This document shows positions 44,652 through 55,299 of a stretch of 64,000 nt of DNA, piece after piece. The notes below the pieces were generated by a model. That model searched no databases and had not been told where the DNA came from. It saw only the letters and a list, made by a program, of their open reading frames with translations. The position numbers were made by a program, and so were the translations under genes. The stretch's first letter is position 1; each line of letters begins with the position of its first letter. The DNA comes from Ichthyosporea sp. XGB-2017a. Taxonomy: Eukaryota; Opisthokonta; Ichthyosporea. The stretch covers positions 76,715 to 140,714 of the forward strand of contig PDIM01000041.1 in assembly GCA_002811675.1 (NCBI GenBank), given 5' to 3'.

Positions 44652-45545
44652 CTACCAAATATAAGGGATCAATATTCCTCGGCCCTTAGGATAAGTGGTG
44701 TGAAACTTGTATTTGTACCAAATGTGATGGTGTCTAGCTCGACTGGACAGAAATAACATCACAAACAAAGAGTATGAATATGCCGACAAATCGTTCACTG
44801 CTATAGAAAACCCAACCCAAAGCATGATCTTTAATGATAGCTATCGCGTTAATAAAACTGTTATAGTCACGTTTACAAAGACTGAAAGACCACTTACCTC
44901 ACCCAAATAGTTTGGGCATGAAGTTGAACGAAATATAGGACCTCGGGGGACAGAATAGCCCTTGTCCCAGGACACTTTCCTTAAGGCACACAACGAGCGG
45001 TCTCCCCAATTCACTACAAATAGACCGAACCCAAATGCAAACATACCCACTAAAAATCTTGGATGAAGCAAATAGTATTTGTGGTAGTTCGAATATTCGC
45101 AAATATAGCGAGGAATAAGAAATCCATTCATAGCCGAATGAGCCAAAACAAATATCAGTAACAGGACAGGAAATGGCTTTCCACCGACGATTCTCGAAGG
45201 GTACAACACACAGCGGTATAGTGCGGCAATGCCAAATAGAAGCAAAAGCACACAGGCGGCCAAAGAATCAGGCCTGCCTGACACATACAGATTGGCAGCA
45301 AGGCCCATCAATTTTGGCAGAGGAATTAAAGTCCATGCAACTTTTGAAGGCACAGCAACTGCACCATCCCAGTTTTTCCCAAAACGTCCATAAGGGACCG
45401 CCCACCCAAGAATCATTAAAATGGCACATAGGATTCCCGTGAGAATATTCATGTACTCCATTTGGGACATTACCACTCTTTCGTGGTCCTCATTTCTAAA
45501 CACTCCTAGAAAAGGTAGCTGATGTCCCTCCATACTTCTCAACAC
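44652..45545 (-). CDS. SRD5A: 3-oxo-5-alpha-steroid 4-dehydrogenase-like reductase
   Basis: Two exons (45545-44898, 44840-44652), 278 residues; the second exon was found by splicing after LGE. Six or seven membrane helices. Matching features are a first helix followed by PYGRFGKN, LYRCVLYPSRIVGGKPFPVLL, MNGFLIPRYI, GPIFRSTSCPNYLGE and the C-terminal LSSRARHHHIWYKYKFHTTYPKGRGILIPYIW, which matches the NADPH-binding tail of SRD5A1/2. It would reduce a 4-ene-3-oxosteroid or similar enone. The start is uncertain: ATGs at 45545, 45533 and 45467 are possible. The 57-nt intron is the shortest I found here. Convergent with HAGH. Confidence 0.9.
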
Positions 45546-45999
45546 AACCTCACAGATTCACACACAGACAGGCAGGGGATTTATTCAATATACAGAGGAG
45601 GGGCGTCAAAATAAGGGAGAATGGAAACTTACCCAGGCCCTGGCCAGTCTACAGTACTGCAGGCACAATGATCAGCTGGCCCCAGTCCATGATCCATCCC
45701 ACAGCAGGCCACAGACCCTTTTCTTTCTTTCCTTCCTGCTACTGTGTTTACGGTGGAGGTGTTGTGCAGCATTGCACCTATTTCTACTCTTGGTTAGCTC
45801 CCTCTCCTTGATCTATAGGTGTGTGTAGTGGAGGTGTTCATTTCAGACTCCCGCAAAGCCCATGATCCCCATCACTGTAGAAAGGAAAGCAACCGCGGAA
45901 ATAGAATAGTATAAAAGAGTATAGATAATGTTTTTGTTTTAAGACTGTTAATATAGTGGAGGAATGTTAAAGTGTACCTAGTTGCGATAGGAAAGGGAT
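45546..45999. promoter_or_regulatory. Divergent interval SRD5A / ATG29
   Basis: No gene; 454 bp between start codons. TATAAAAG at 45910-45917 sits 90 nt before the ATG29 start. Confidence 0.5.
45910..45917 (+). promoter_or_regulatory. TATA box of ATG29
   Basis: TATAAAAG within TAGTATAAAAGAGTATAG, 83-90 nt before the start codon. Confidence 0.5.
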
Positions 46000-47010
46000 A
46001 TGCATGTGATCATAAAAGTGCCTTGGAAAAGGCCAGAGGGCCAGCCAGCTCCACGGTACGTGCAAGAGATGAACAAGGGGGTTGCGAATCAAACCCCCAT
46101 CGAGGTCGACAAGGAATGGACAACAGAAAATGATATGGCGCTTTTTGCATTATTGCAAAAGTTCAAGACAAGACAACACGAGCTTCAAAACCGCCAAGGA
46201 GATGATGGTATGCATGGTGATGCGATTAGCATAGAATGGAACAGTGTAGGAGAGGCTTTGGGAAGGCCAGCTGAACAGTGCTATCACCGCGCAGAGCAAC
46301 TTTTAAAAATGCACAACAGAAATGCGAAAGAAACGTCTGCGAACCCATCTGCTACAGCGACAGAAATTGGACAGCGGGGGGGATCAATCAGCTCTCCAAG
46401 CATAGTGAAGTTTAAGTCTGCCGCCCTTGGGATGCAGTATGTGGATATATCTGCTTTCGAGAGACTGATTGAAACGTATGGATTAGCATGGGATAAAATT
46501 GCTGAAAAAATGGAGCTAACTGTTGAAGACTGTTATGTAATATATAACCAACATTGCAAGGGAAAGGAAGTAACCGAAGTTAGGCCGAGAAGTGGGTCGA
46601 GTGGTGTTCTTTCATCCGTAATGGAGGTAAAAAGAAATGAGAACTTGGCTACGATGATTGATAGTTCAGGGTCCAGCTCTGAAGGAGAATATCCACCGAC
46701 CAGCGATGCCATACGAGGAAGAAAGGGCATCGAGAATCCTGTACAAAGGCAAGGGCGGGCCCCTACAGAAACAAACAGATTCCCAGCGCATCTCGTGGGA
46801 CGCACTGGTACTGGGTCAGCAGATTCCATGAGGTCGTTTGGAACTACGGCCGCAGGAACAGGAACTGTTTCCTCTATTTTCTCTGATTTCGATTCTGAAT
46901 CAAGCATATCAAAGAGTGCCCTTGAAGCCGCCATTTTGGATATGAAAGAGTCCGGTGCTTCTGAAGTGTTAAACAGCTATCTTGATCCTCCACGGCGACG
47001 AGATGTGTGA
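46000..47010 (+). CDS. ATG29: Autophagy-related protein 29-like
   Basis: Intronless, 336 residues. The first line reads VIIKVPWKRPEG, then after a spacer KEWTTENDMALFALLQKF, ISIEWNSVGEALGRPAEQCYHRAEQLLKMH. This is the ATG29 N-terminal domain layout: beta-strand with xRPEG, Trp-containing helix, then IDWxxLA and a helix. Residues 150-190 hold a second, similar helical unit (FERLIETYGLAWDKIAEKMELTVEDCYVIY). The middle is Ser/Thr-rich and disordered with SSSEGEYPP. Near the end SSISKSALEAAILDM recalls the C-terminal SVSKSALEEAL motif of fungal ATG29. In yeast ATG29 works with ATG17 and ATG31 as the autophagosome-initiation scaffold. The match is by motif only. Confidence 0.75.
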   Translation: MHVIIKVPWKRPEGQPAPRYVQEMNKGVANQTPIEVDKEWTTENDMALFALLQKFKTRQHELQNRQGDDGMHGDAISIEWNSVGEALGRPAEQCYHRAEQLLKMHNRNAKETSANPSATATEIGQRGGSISSPSIVKFKSAALGMQYVDISAFERLIETYGLAWDKIAEKMELTVEDCYVIYNQHCKGKEVTEVRPRSGSSGVLSSVMEVKRNENLATMIDSSGSSSEGEYPPTSDAIRGRKGIENPVQRQGRAPTETNRFPAHLVGRTGTGSADSMRSFGTTAAGTGTVSSIFSDFDSESSISKSALEAAILDMKESGASEVLNSYLDPPRRRDV

Positions 47011-47323
47011 GTCCTTTACAAAATGGAAGAAAGAAACAGAAGTAAATAAAAACAAAAGGTGACCATTAAGTGCAAGATTGACTGTCAAAATTGTTTCAAA
47101 GAACAAAGGGCAGTCCGCAGAACTGAGGGGGGCAAGGGTTGAGCAGGGAGACTTGACCGACTGCTGGGACCTGTTCGTTGACGCCTCGTAGTTACTGTGC
47201 ACAAATTGTTCACTTCTGGGCGTCTCTGTGTGTCAAATCTACCAGTTTACCAGCGGTGAAATGTGCATCTTCTGGCTCCTATATTGATCCAACTCGTGCT
47301 TTGAAAACCAAGACTTTAAGCAA
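47011..47323. other. Interval ATG29 / NCA2
   Basis: No gene. An AGTAAATAAAAAC at 47041-47053 contains AATAAA and likely ends ATG29. The NCA2 promoter must be within the remaining 270 bp. Confidence 0.45.
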
Positions 47324-49656
47324 ATGTTGGAGGCCCACAGAGGGCGGCTTGAGGCTGTCATAAATATAATCTACGGGGCGCTGCCACATTCATTGTTAAA
47401 TGCAAAGACTGGGCATAGCCCCGTGTGTGATGAATTGCTGTTCCTATTGAAAGAAAGCAGCGATGTACACAAGGAGTTTGATCGAGAATCTATTGTGGAT
47501 TTGGCGAAGCGATTGTATTCTGTAAAACGCAATAGAATGGACATAGAAGAAGCAAGATATGTCTCAGCTTATGTCGACACCTTCTCTGTTGTAGTGGAGG
47601 TCATTTTACTGACGAAGCTATCATTTCATTTGAGAGATATGTTGCTTGGGCTTGGAAATAAGATCACAAACTATGAAATGTACTGGCATGGTGAAAGCAA
47701 ATGGATGCTGTCGCACGCCTTTGTTTCTTTACCATTGTTCGGATATCGCTCTTTGCATAATTGGTACTTTAATCGAGCGAGTTATGAGAATTCCCACGAA
47801 AAGTTTTCGAACTCAGCAGGGGCAGGTGAGTATCGCAAAGAAGTTTTAAGTAGTAAAGCTGAAAGTCCCCTTCTTTCAGTAGTCTTCGGAAAGTACATTA
47901 CTGATTGTCGGCAAAGTGTGGTTGCCCACGTCGATTCGTTGAAACGACTCAAACTAGAGATTGTAGTTCTTGCTGCTAGGATGTCGCAAGTCTACAGCTT
48001 GATAGAATCTTCTCCGAATCTTCTGAAATTGTCGCTAAAAGTTCAGAATGCGGACTCTCTTGGGGACGTGGGCACAATGAAAAAGAATATAGACCTGGGC
48101 AATGTGGCTGAGTTTTTGGACGCCATGACGGACATATCTACAAAGTGTGGACTTGCCGTCAAAGATGCAGTGACGAAGGCATTGGTCATTGCAAGAAGCT
48201 TGGGTCGAATATCACCAGACAGGAGCGGCAGTATTGATGCACTGTCAAAGGACGAAAGCGATCTATTTGAGTTATCAGAAGTTCTCGGTTGCGTTGGAAC
48301 CATTGAATCTGAACTGAAGCATCTAGCTGAGATGCATAGGCCTCCTAATGTTGTTTGTAGGAAGTGGCCGTACTTTCTGTGTGGTAAGACTTTCCTTTTG
48401 TTTTGAAGTATGTTTGGGAATTATACCTATTTTCAACCCTATGCTAATGTGCTTTGTTGAATTTTGGTAGTATTTTTCATCGGAAAGGCTACTGTTAGCT
48501 CTTTGGTCGTCAACAAAGATAATATCAAAACGTGGTTTGTTGAAGGAATCCTGACCTTAAAGGCATTTGTTCAGAAATATGTGTTTGAAACTGCTAGCAA
48601 CATGTACAAAACGGTTAGGTATGACGAATCCGAATTTTCATTAGTAGGCGCAGGAACCCTGAGATCTGATCAAGAAGTAAGTATTGGCTATTGCTACTTT
48701 GGCAGGGCCTTTGTTGTTGTAAAAGCCCGTGGTGTTAAAAAATGTCTTTGCTACGTAGTCTTTGGAGCGCATGGTTGCTCAGCTGATTCAGGACGAATAT
48801 ATAACAAATAGAGAAGCCCTTTTTTCAACTGAAAAATCAAGTGGTATGAATGTTGGAGACTATGGTGGCTTAGATGTCAATTCGTATGTGAAACTAGCTA
48901 GTGAACAAGTAAAAGCAGGAGATCTTTCAAGTGTCATGAGGTTTTATGAAGAAGGTATTAGAAAGCCTATACAGGGGTTCTTATTTGGGAACCTGCTTCG
49001 CACAGTGCTTATTCAAGTCCAACATCAAAAAGTAGAAGTTGGGCGGGCTCTATCTGTGCTTGATAAACTAATGCGGTCTAATGCTATGAATTTCTATATG
49101 CTTACTGGTAAGGCCTTTGCTTGTTTCATATTTGTTTTGAAGTGATAGTCGTAAGCTAAAATGTACTTTCGCAACATGTATGCAGCAATCCCATCACTTG
49201 TGGGGCTGCTATTTGCAAGTAGATTTGTGTATCGACTGCTTTTATACGTAATATACCCTGAGATAAATCTTAATGCAAAGTCCTGGGAAAAAATTCGAAA
49301 AGAAATGCGTCAACTGGAAATCGAGGTTGACAAATTGGTTCACTTCCTGAAAGAGGAAAGTGATAAAGGTAAGGAAGGACATTGGTGTTACGCTGTTTGG
49401 CAGAGAAAACTCCTTGTGCTAATATTAGGTGGACCCATCTTTTTCTGGAGGCCATTGGAATACTTCTGTGTTGGAAGTTGAGGGAAACATTTTATTAGGA
49501 ACTTACAGGCTACTTTGCCTATCACGCAGCTTTGCGACAAAAGAATATGTTGAATTGTTTCAGGAAGATATCCTAATGATTGAAAAATACTCTGCCTCGC
49601 CTGAAGTCAGAAAGAACATTCTCAGCCGAATGCACCGAACCTATCCTTTCTTGTGA
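47324..49656 (+). CDS. NCA2: NCA2-like mitochondrial protein
   Basis: Five exons (47324-48383, 48471-48676, 48759-49107, 49186-49368, 49451-49656), 667 residues. NCA2 controls expression of mitochondrial ATP synthase genes in yeast and sits in the mitochondrial membranes. Features: a long helical N-terminal part, RKWPYFLCGVFFIGKATVSSLV (membrane segment spanning intron 1), SLERMVAQLIQDEY, GNLLRTVLIQVQHQKVEVGRALSVLDKLMRSNAMNF, AIPSLVGLLFASRFVYRLLLYVI, and the C-terminal ILLGTYRLLCLSRSF and SRMHRTYPFL, the usual end of the family. For the last exon I use the AG at 49449-49450; the earlier AG at 49430 would give a stop after 18 codons. It is convergent with the binding-protein gene (38 bp between stops). 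Confidence 0.88.
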
Positions 49657-49658
49657 GA

Positions 49659-49664
49659 AATAAA
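49659..49664 (+). terminator. Poly(A) signal of NCA2
   Basis: AATAAA starts 3 nt after the NCA2 stop. The transcript end then falls about at the stop codon of the opposing gene at 49695. Confidence 0.6.
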
Positions 49665-49694
49665 AGTCTATGCTTTACAGATGGAGTAGCTAGT

Positions 49695-50570
49695 TCAGAC
49701 CAGAGAACAAATGTTAGTGTCTACCACAGCAGAGACGTCCTGTTCCCCGTGCAAAACACCAGCACTACACAGAACGTCAACACAGTTGTCTATCATATCT
49801 TTTTGAATAGAAGAATCACACGCATAAGAAACACCTGAAAACCATTTCTTTGCGTCTTCAAGAGTGTTACCATAGTCTTCATGAACGATGTTTACGGCCC
49901 TTTCACAGTCACCCACAAACAGGGCACAAGAATCGTAAATAGCCTGAAGAAGTCTTTTAATAGCTTCTGCATCTTTTTCCAAGCGCTCATTGCGAACAGC
50001 CACGCAAAATGCAGGCCATGGTGTTGTAATCTCGCCCACCCTTTTCACTTCCCGCGAATCATGATACGGTTTGGTAGTGAATGTCTCCCATAGAAATGCA
50101 GAAGCTTGCTCGTCATTTACCCCGTCGCGCAAACCTTTGAAGTCTTTCAAAACAACAAAAGAATTTTTCTTTTCAAGATTCTGCTGCTTGGCCATTACGA
50201 CACTCATAATATGGCTACCGCTTGTATATCTACTGATGCCAATTTTTGCTCCATCCAAATCTTTCACGCACTCCACATTGGAGTTGATTCCAGATGATAC
50301 TGCCCACGTAAGAGGTGACGTCGTATACATTGAAACAATCTTAAATTGTGCATCCCCTTTTAAAATAGTAGAGACCAGGCCTTCAGTAAGTGCAATGGCA
50401 ACATCTACACTTCCATCATTCAGCTTCTTGGTCATTTCCCCAGTTCCTCCCGGGCAGAGAACAAACTCAGCATCAATCAAGTGCTCTTTAAAGACACCAT
50501 TTTCCATTCCCAACTTGAATGGAATATTGAAGTGTTCAGGAACGCCTCCAATCAAAAACTTCTTAACCAT
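49695..50570 (-). CDS. Periplasmic-binding-protein fold, Ca3427-like
   Basis: Intronless, 291 residues from the ATG at 50570. The type-2 binding-protein fold is seen as FLIGGVPEHFNIPFKLGMENGVF, VLCPGGTGEMTKKLNDGSVDVAIALTEGLV, YTTSPLTWAVSSG, CVKDLDGAKIGISRYTSGSHIM, DGVNDEQASAFLWETFTTKPY and TPWPAFCVAVRN. This is the arrangement of the Candida Ca3427 group, related to bacterial substrate-binding proteins for thiamine precursors or sulfonates. There is no signal peptide or anchor, so it is probably cytosolic and cannot work with an ABC importer in the bacterial way. The ligand is unknown. No introns and bacterial relatives hint at ancient transfer, but base use looks like that of its neighbours. 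Confidence 0.85.
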   Translation of the reverse strand: MVKKFLIGGVPEHFNIPFKLGMENGVFKEHLIDAEFVLCPGGTGEMTKKLNDGSVDVAIALTEGLVSTILKGDAQFKIVSMYTTSPLTWAVSSGINSNVECVKDLDGAKIGISRYTSGSHIMSVVMAKQQNLEKKNSFVVLKDFKGLRDGVNDEQASAFLWETFTTKPYHDSREVKRVGEITTPWPAFCVAVRNERLEKDAEAIKRLLQAIYDSCALFVGDCERAVNIVHEDYGNTLEDAKKWFSGVSYACDSSIQKDMIDNCVDVLCSAGVLHGEQDVSAVVDTNICSLV

Positions 50571-53500
50571 TTTAACTCTTCTTGTAGGTTTCTTTTCTTT
50601 TCTCGCTGTGGAACTTTAAATGGATTAGCGGCTAATCAACTCCGAGTCTTCCTATAAATCTCCACAAACTATATTTCTTCCTTCCTGCCTGACAAAGAGC
50701 AATAAACAAATTGCTGCACCGTTGAGCCACTGATCAATTTATTTATTTCTCGGCGAGCAGCTAGGTGGACTTTTGTATGGCTGGCTGTTATTCGTGTGAA
50801 CAGCACGGCCATAGGGGGGCGGGGCTGGACGATCAAGGCATGATAAGGCAGGGCACACATCTCGCACGTGATAGGTTTCCTGGAGAAAACCACGTGCACC
50901 CTATCAAGTTTATTATATGGTAATCCTTGTCATCTCCTTGTCCTGTCTATTTGCCCCCTCGAGTCTGAAAGAAATGGGAGTTAAATTTTGAGGGGCTCAA
51001 AAATAAAAAAAAAGAACAGAAAAGCAACAGTTCAAAAGTCTTCATCGTCAAGAGTCTCCGGTCCCCAGTAAAAGCTCAACAAGAACAGTTTGCATAGTTG
51101 TTGAACGAGGGAAATAAGTTGTTAGCGATCTTGCTTAATGGATTAATTGCAAAAAATATACTTTGCACATTATTCATACACTGACAACGGCAATGCCACA
51201 GAATGCTAAATGATCAGACTTATTACTTCAAAGTCAATTCAGTTTGTATTTGATTCATAAAAGCACCTAATTCTGCCCAGCATGGTTCCCTTTGACATAG
51301 TCTCTCGTCATACTAAGTTTGGGTTAAACAAATCCCTTAACGGAATGAACCTTTCCGGGTAATTAACTGTGAAGCTGCAGTTTGTGTAGTTTCAGTTAGT
51401 TTGAGAATGTACTTGTGCTGTTTGTGTTTTGCATCCACTTCCTACCGCCCTTTAATAATGGTATCCCTATTCAATAGCTATCATTGCTTTCACACAATAC
51501 AGCTTATTTGTTATGAAACAATAATCAGCAAAAGCTTCGGGGTCTGCGTTGGCGTTCGAATTATTGTTACTCATTGCTTAACCCAACCACCCACACCATG
51601 CATTGAGCTGGATGTTTTTTCAAGTTTCAACAAGGCACGACAATGTGTAAACGCAACAGTGCATCGACTGCATGTAATTCCAAAAAAGGGCGTGAATACT
51701 AATCCCTATGTATTGTCAAATAGTTAAATCGCGAACTGCTTTTTGAGAATACGTTTTACAAACTGCGAAAAGAAAGGGGGTCTCTTAGCAGAGCAAGGGT
51801 TTTGCACTTTTGGAGAAAAGATGGAAAACATTTTCACCCCATTTAGCAAGAGACCTGACGCCCTTTATTCTGGGAGCGTCTGCCTATTTATGGCCTGTGA
51901 GAAATCCCCCTTCATCATTCTCCCAGAATAGGATAAATGAATTATGCTAACGATGTGTTAATGGCCGACACAAAGAAATATCGGGGTCTATGAGAATGAC
52001 AGGAATAGCAGATGTTCTATTTCATAATGCTCATTATAACAACCCTCAGGGCCGTTGGGCTAGTATTAGTTAAAGTAAAGTTAAAGCATGCTTCAGAAGG
52101 TTCGCGACTTCTTGGACTTCGCGAGTGTACTAACAATAACAACCGAAAAGTTCATTAATTATGAGCTTTTATGGACTTTAGCTTGAGCCTTATTATTTAG
52201 CTACTATGTAATTGTATTAATTAGCCCTGTTCCATAACCGCATTTAAGCAAATTTGCGAGAACACCAACGTCGGATTTCGCATGCATTTGAACATGTTTG
52301 GAAGTCTTTACTCTCCTTCAAGGTTGGTGAACTTAAATCACAGATAGGGCCGTGGCCGGGGAGCTGGGGGGCACGTTCTTCTGCAAGTGATTTCTATTTG
52401 GTCAGCAACCGCAAATTATTGTCTGTATATCAACTATGCACCCAAGTTGCCTTTTTTATGGTGAATCGCAATTAACGCAATGTTTCATTTGTGGAACCGG
52501 CAGAGATGAGAGAGCTCAAAACGGTATATATTTTGTTATCCTTTACCAGTTCTCATGTTACGTTATAAATTACACGGCATATCGCTTTCCTCCTGGCTTT
52601 ACAATTTACATAATTATGGCCGTGACTCGTGAGAATCTGGTAATTACAGAGAATCGACAATGGATAATAATTGCAAAAGGGCTGGGAGGATCATTAAAGG
52701 TTAAAAGATGTTAGGCTATAAATTATAAATAACTGTTAAAGATGCTGCGTGAGGGGTTTGTAATTCTTAGATGAGGCTCATTTATCTGTACTACCATTGG
52801 AGGAGGTATGCTAACATTGCTATATTTGCGCAAGGCGTAGAAAAAGGGGAGCTTTAATTGTGGGATGATTATAGTAAGCACCAGCAGATTTCTTCTTTCA
52901 TAACACAAAAGGATGATTGGTCACTTGTCTTCATCTTTTCCTTATATGTTAATATTCCCTCTCCTAAATGGATCAATTACCTTCCTATTGAGGTATGCAA
53001 ATTGCCAATTTCCACGTACAGGGTCAAGTGAGTCGATAAAATTAGCACTTATGACAAGCTATAAAAATGCCGAGTGATTAATACTGCGCCTTAATTTCAC
53101 ACGAGGATACACACATGTACATGAGAATTACACTGCAGTAACGTACTTGGCAAATGGCATGAATAATCTATATGTAGTACGTAAGTACGTCGTTAAATAA
53201 GCGCGATAATTAATCAAACGTCAGGTCCGTTCATCAGCTGGGTGTGCGGGTGCAGCCCGCGTTGCTGGTTGCTATGTTATAATATTATATATTTGATGTT
53301 TGGAGAATCTTGCGTAAAAATACTTGTAGTTCGGTATATATACTGGGGGAATGGGGATTTTTGAAAATTGGCCCTGCCCCGGGGGAGGGTTGTCATGTAA
53401 AAGTGTAAAATTAGACGACGCGCACAGCTCATTCAATATTAATATAATATAATTATTATAAGCTGGACTATGGGTACTCTTTAGCTTTCCTCGTGGGGGC

Positions 53501-54135
53501 CCAGTTTCTATAAAATGTGTGGGAAATGGGATGTGGGTAATTAGCTAGGATGACGTTTAGCTGTTTCACTAATTATCTAAAACATATATATTTTATAGAC
53601 GTAACTGGGACCGCGAAGTGCTGATAATATATTATACATGCCCAAAAGGAGATCTATAACCATACTACATACTTAGTAGTTATAACTCCTGGCTAACGGC
53701 ATAAAGCCTTGCCAGGATTACCAAAGTCGAGTGCATGGACAAGCAATGAATATTCTGTCGTGATTCAATGAATAATAATAATTACAGTCTATACCATGCA
53801 GCCATGCAGTTAGCAAATATATTGGCACTGCCGCTGACTACAGTAGTTGATGTGCTAAGTTACATAGCTGCTCATGTAATTAATAGCTGGGCCTAAAAGA
53901 ATATCCAGTATTTTGTTTTGGTTTATTCGCCCAGGAATATGGCCTCGAGTGTTGTGTTCGAATCTTGAAGTAGCGAAGAGACAGATTACTAAAGCACGGC
54001 ACAGGCAATAGTGTGCACTTTCTTTGTTTTTAGTTATTTATTTGCTTGTTGTAAGGTATAACGGGCCATCTATTGCTGTATTGGCGAAGAACGGGTAGCC
54101 ATTCCGAGGGGGATCTTTTTTGTTTTTCTGTAAAT
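50571..54135. other. 3.5-kb gene-free interval
   Basis: The longest stretch without a gene. Short frames here (51401-51727, 51743-51931, 52436-52714) have no domain, signal or splice support. It is AT-rich with many ATTAAT, TTATAAT and palindromic ATATATAT sequences, especially 52900-53900. It could be regulatory DNA for the kinase gene or the remains of a decayed element; I cannot tell which. Confidence 0.5.
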
Positions 54136-55299
54136 ATGACGATTGACTCCTTTAGAAGCTACCAGACAAGTGGCGTCTTGGGTACTGGATCTACGGGGGT
54201 TGTGTATCTGGCAGAGAACCCTGCAACCAAACATAAACTAGCAGTTAAAATGATTGACCGTAGTAAGCAGAGTGACTCCTTGTTGAAGAATGAAGCGCGC
54301 ATCCACAGGGCTTTAAAGCACCCCAATATTGTTAGTCTGAAAGATATAGTTGTAACAAAGTCATATTTTATTCTAGTGATGGAATATCTTTCTGGAGGAG
54401 ACCTGTTTGATGCAGTGTCCCCTGAATACGGGGTTGGGGAAATCAAATGCAAGCACTACTTTCGACAGATTGTGTCTGCTGTTGAATTTATGCATCAGAA
54501 TGGAGTGGTCCACAGGGATATCAAACCTGAGAATGTGGTTTTGGACGCTCGTGGGGATGTCTGTAAACTTCTCGATTTTGGGTTTTCTTGCCCGGCCCAT
54601 ATGCCACTTACTCAAACGGCGGGGACAATGCCATATATGGCGCCGGAGTGCTTGGAACGGGTGGGGGGTGGAGATGACAACTTAAAAGCAGTAGATGTTT
54701 GGGCTTTGGGGATTCTATTGTTTACATTAGTTACAGGGAGCTTTCCCTGGGGCAATGCCTCAGATAAATGCCCTGAATTTGTTAAGTTTTGTAATGGGGA
54801 ACTCGATTTCCAGCCTTGGGCAACTTTTACTCCAGAATTGATCCATCTCTTTAAGAGAATGCTTTGCATTAATCCCGAAGAAAGATGCTCTATTGGAGAG
54901 GTCGCAGAGCTCTTGGATTGCCACTTTTTCATTAATTCGACAACGATGGAAAATGAAGCAGAATATCAAAGTATCTTAAATAGCACAATCAATGTAGAGA
55001 ATGGAAGCCTTGCTCATGCGAACGGCGGACACGTAGATGATACACTAATGGCTAAAGCTCTTGGATATAGAGAGAGCTCCGAAGACTCTATGACTGAGAC
55101 CGCGGATGGTGCAGAAGTGGAGGCTATGTATGCTCCTTGCGTCCACTCCTGTTTTAGGGATAGCACCGATGATAGTTTCAGTGTCAACAAGTTACAAGTT
55201 TTAAACTCTGAAAGAGGTGTGAATTCTTTATTTCTTCGTCGGATATCGAAGGAGTCCATTGACGGGGTGAACTCGAAACTTATTGCACCAGCCCATTGA
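54136..55299 (+). CDS. CAMK-group Ser/Thr protein kinase (CHK1/SKS1-like)
   Basis: Intronless, 387 residues from the ATG at 54136. Residues 7-275 are a full kinase domain: GTGSTGVVYLAE, LAVKMID, EARIHRALKHPNIV, LVMEYLSGGDLFD, VVHRDIKPENVVL, LLDFGFS, GTMPYMAPE, AVDVWALGILLFTLVTGSFPW and the Arg-containing NPEERCSI. The lobe after the APE motif, with WGNASDKCPEFVKF and WATFTPELIHLFKRML, resembles CHK1 and the yeast SKS1/VHS1 group. The C-terminal 110 residues are Ser/Glu-rich with no domain I recognise. No CHK1 C-terminal regulatory (KA1-like) domain is evident, so I do not give a symbol. Confidence 0.88.
   Translation: MTIDSFRSYQTSGVLGTGSTGVVYLAENPATKHKLAVKMIDRSKQSDSLLKNEARIHRALKHPNIVSLKDIVVTKSYFILVMEYLSGGDLFDAVSPEYGVGEIKCKHYFRQIVSAVEFMHQNGVVHRDIKPENVVLDARGDVCKLLDFGFSCPAHMPLTQTAGTMPYMAPECLERVGGGDDNLKAVDVWALGILLFTLVTGSFPWGNASDKCPEFVKFCNGELDFQPWATFTPELIHLFKRMLCINPEERCSIGEVAELLDCHFFINSTTMENEAEYQSILNSTINVENGSLAHANGGHVDDTLMAKALGYRESSEDSMTETADGAEVEAMYAPCVHSCFRDSTDDSFSVNKLQVLNSERGVNSLFLRRISKESIDGVNSKLIAPAH

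Noticed and set aside
49425-49481. Earlier acceptor AG for the last NCA2 exon
   Set aside because: It gives a stop after 18 codons and loses the conserved C-terminus; the AG at 49449-49450 keeps the frame and the family ending.
51401-52714. Three frames of 60-110 codons in the 50.6-54.1 kb interval
   Set aside because: No start context, domain, signal peptide or splice partner; expected by chance in AT-rich DNA of this length.
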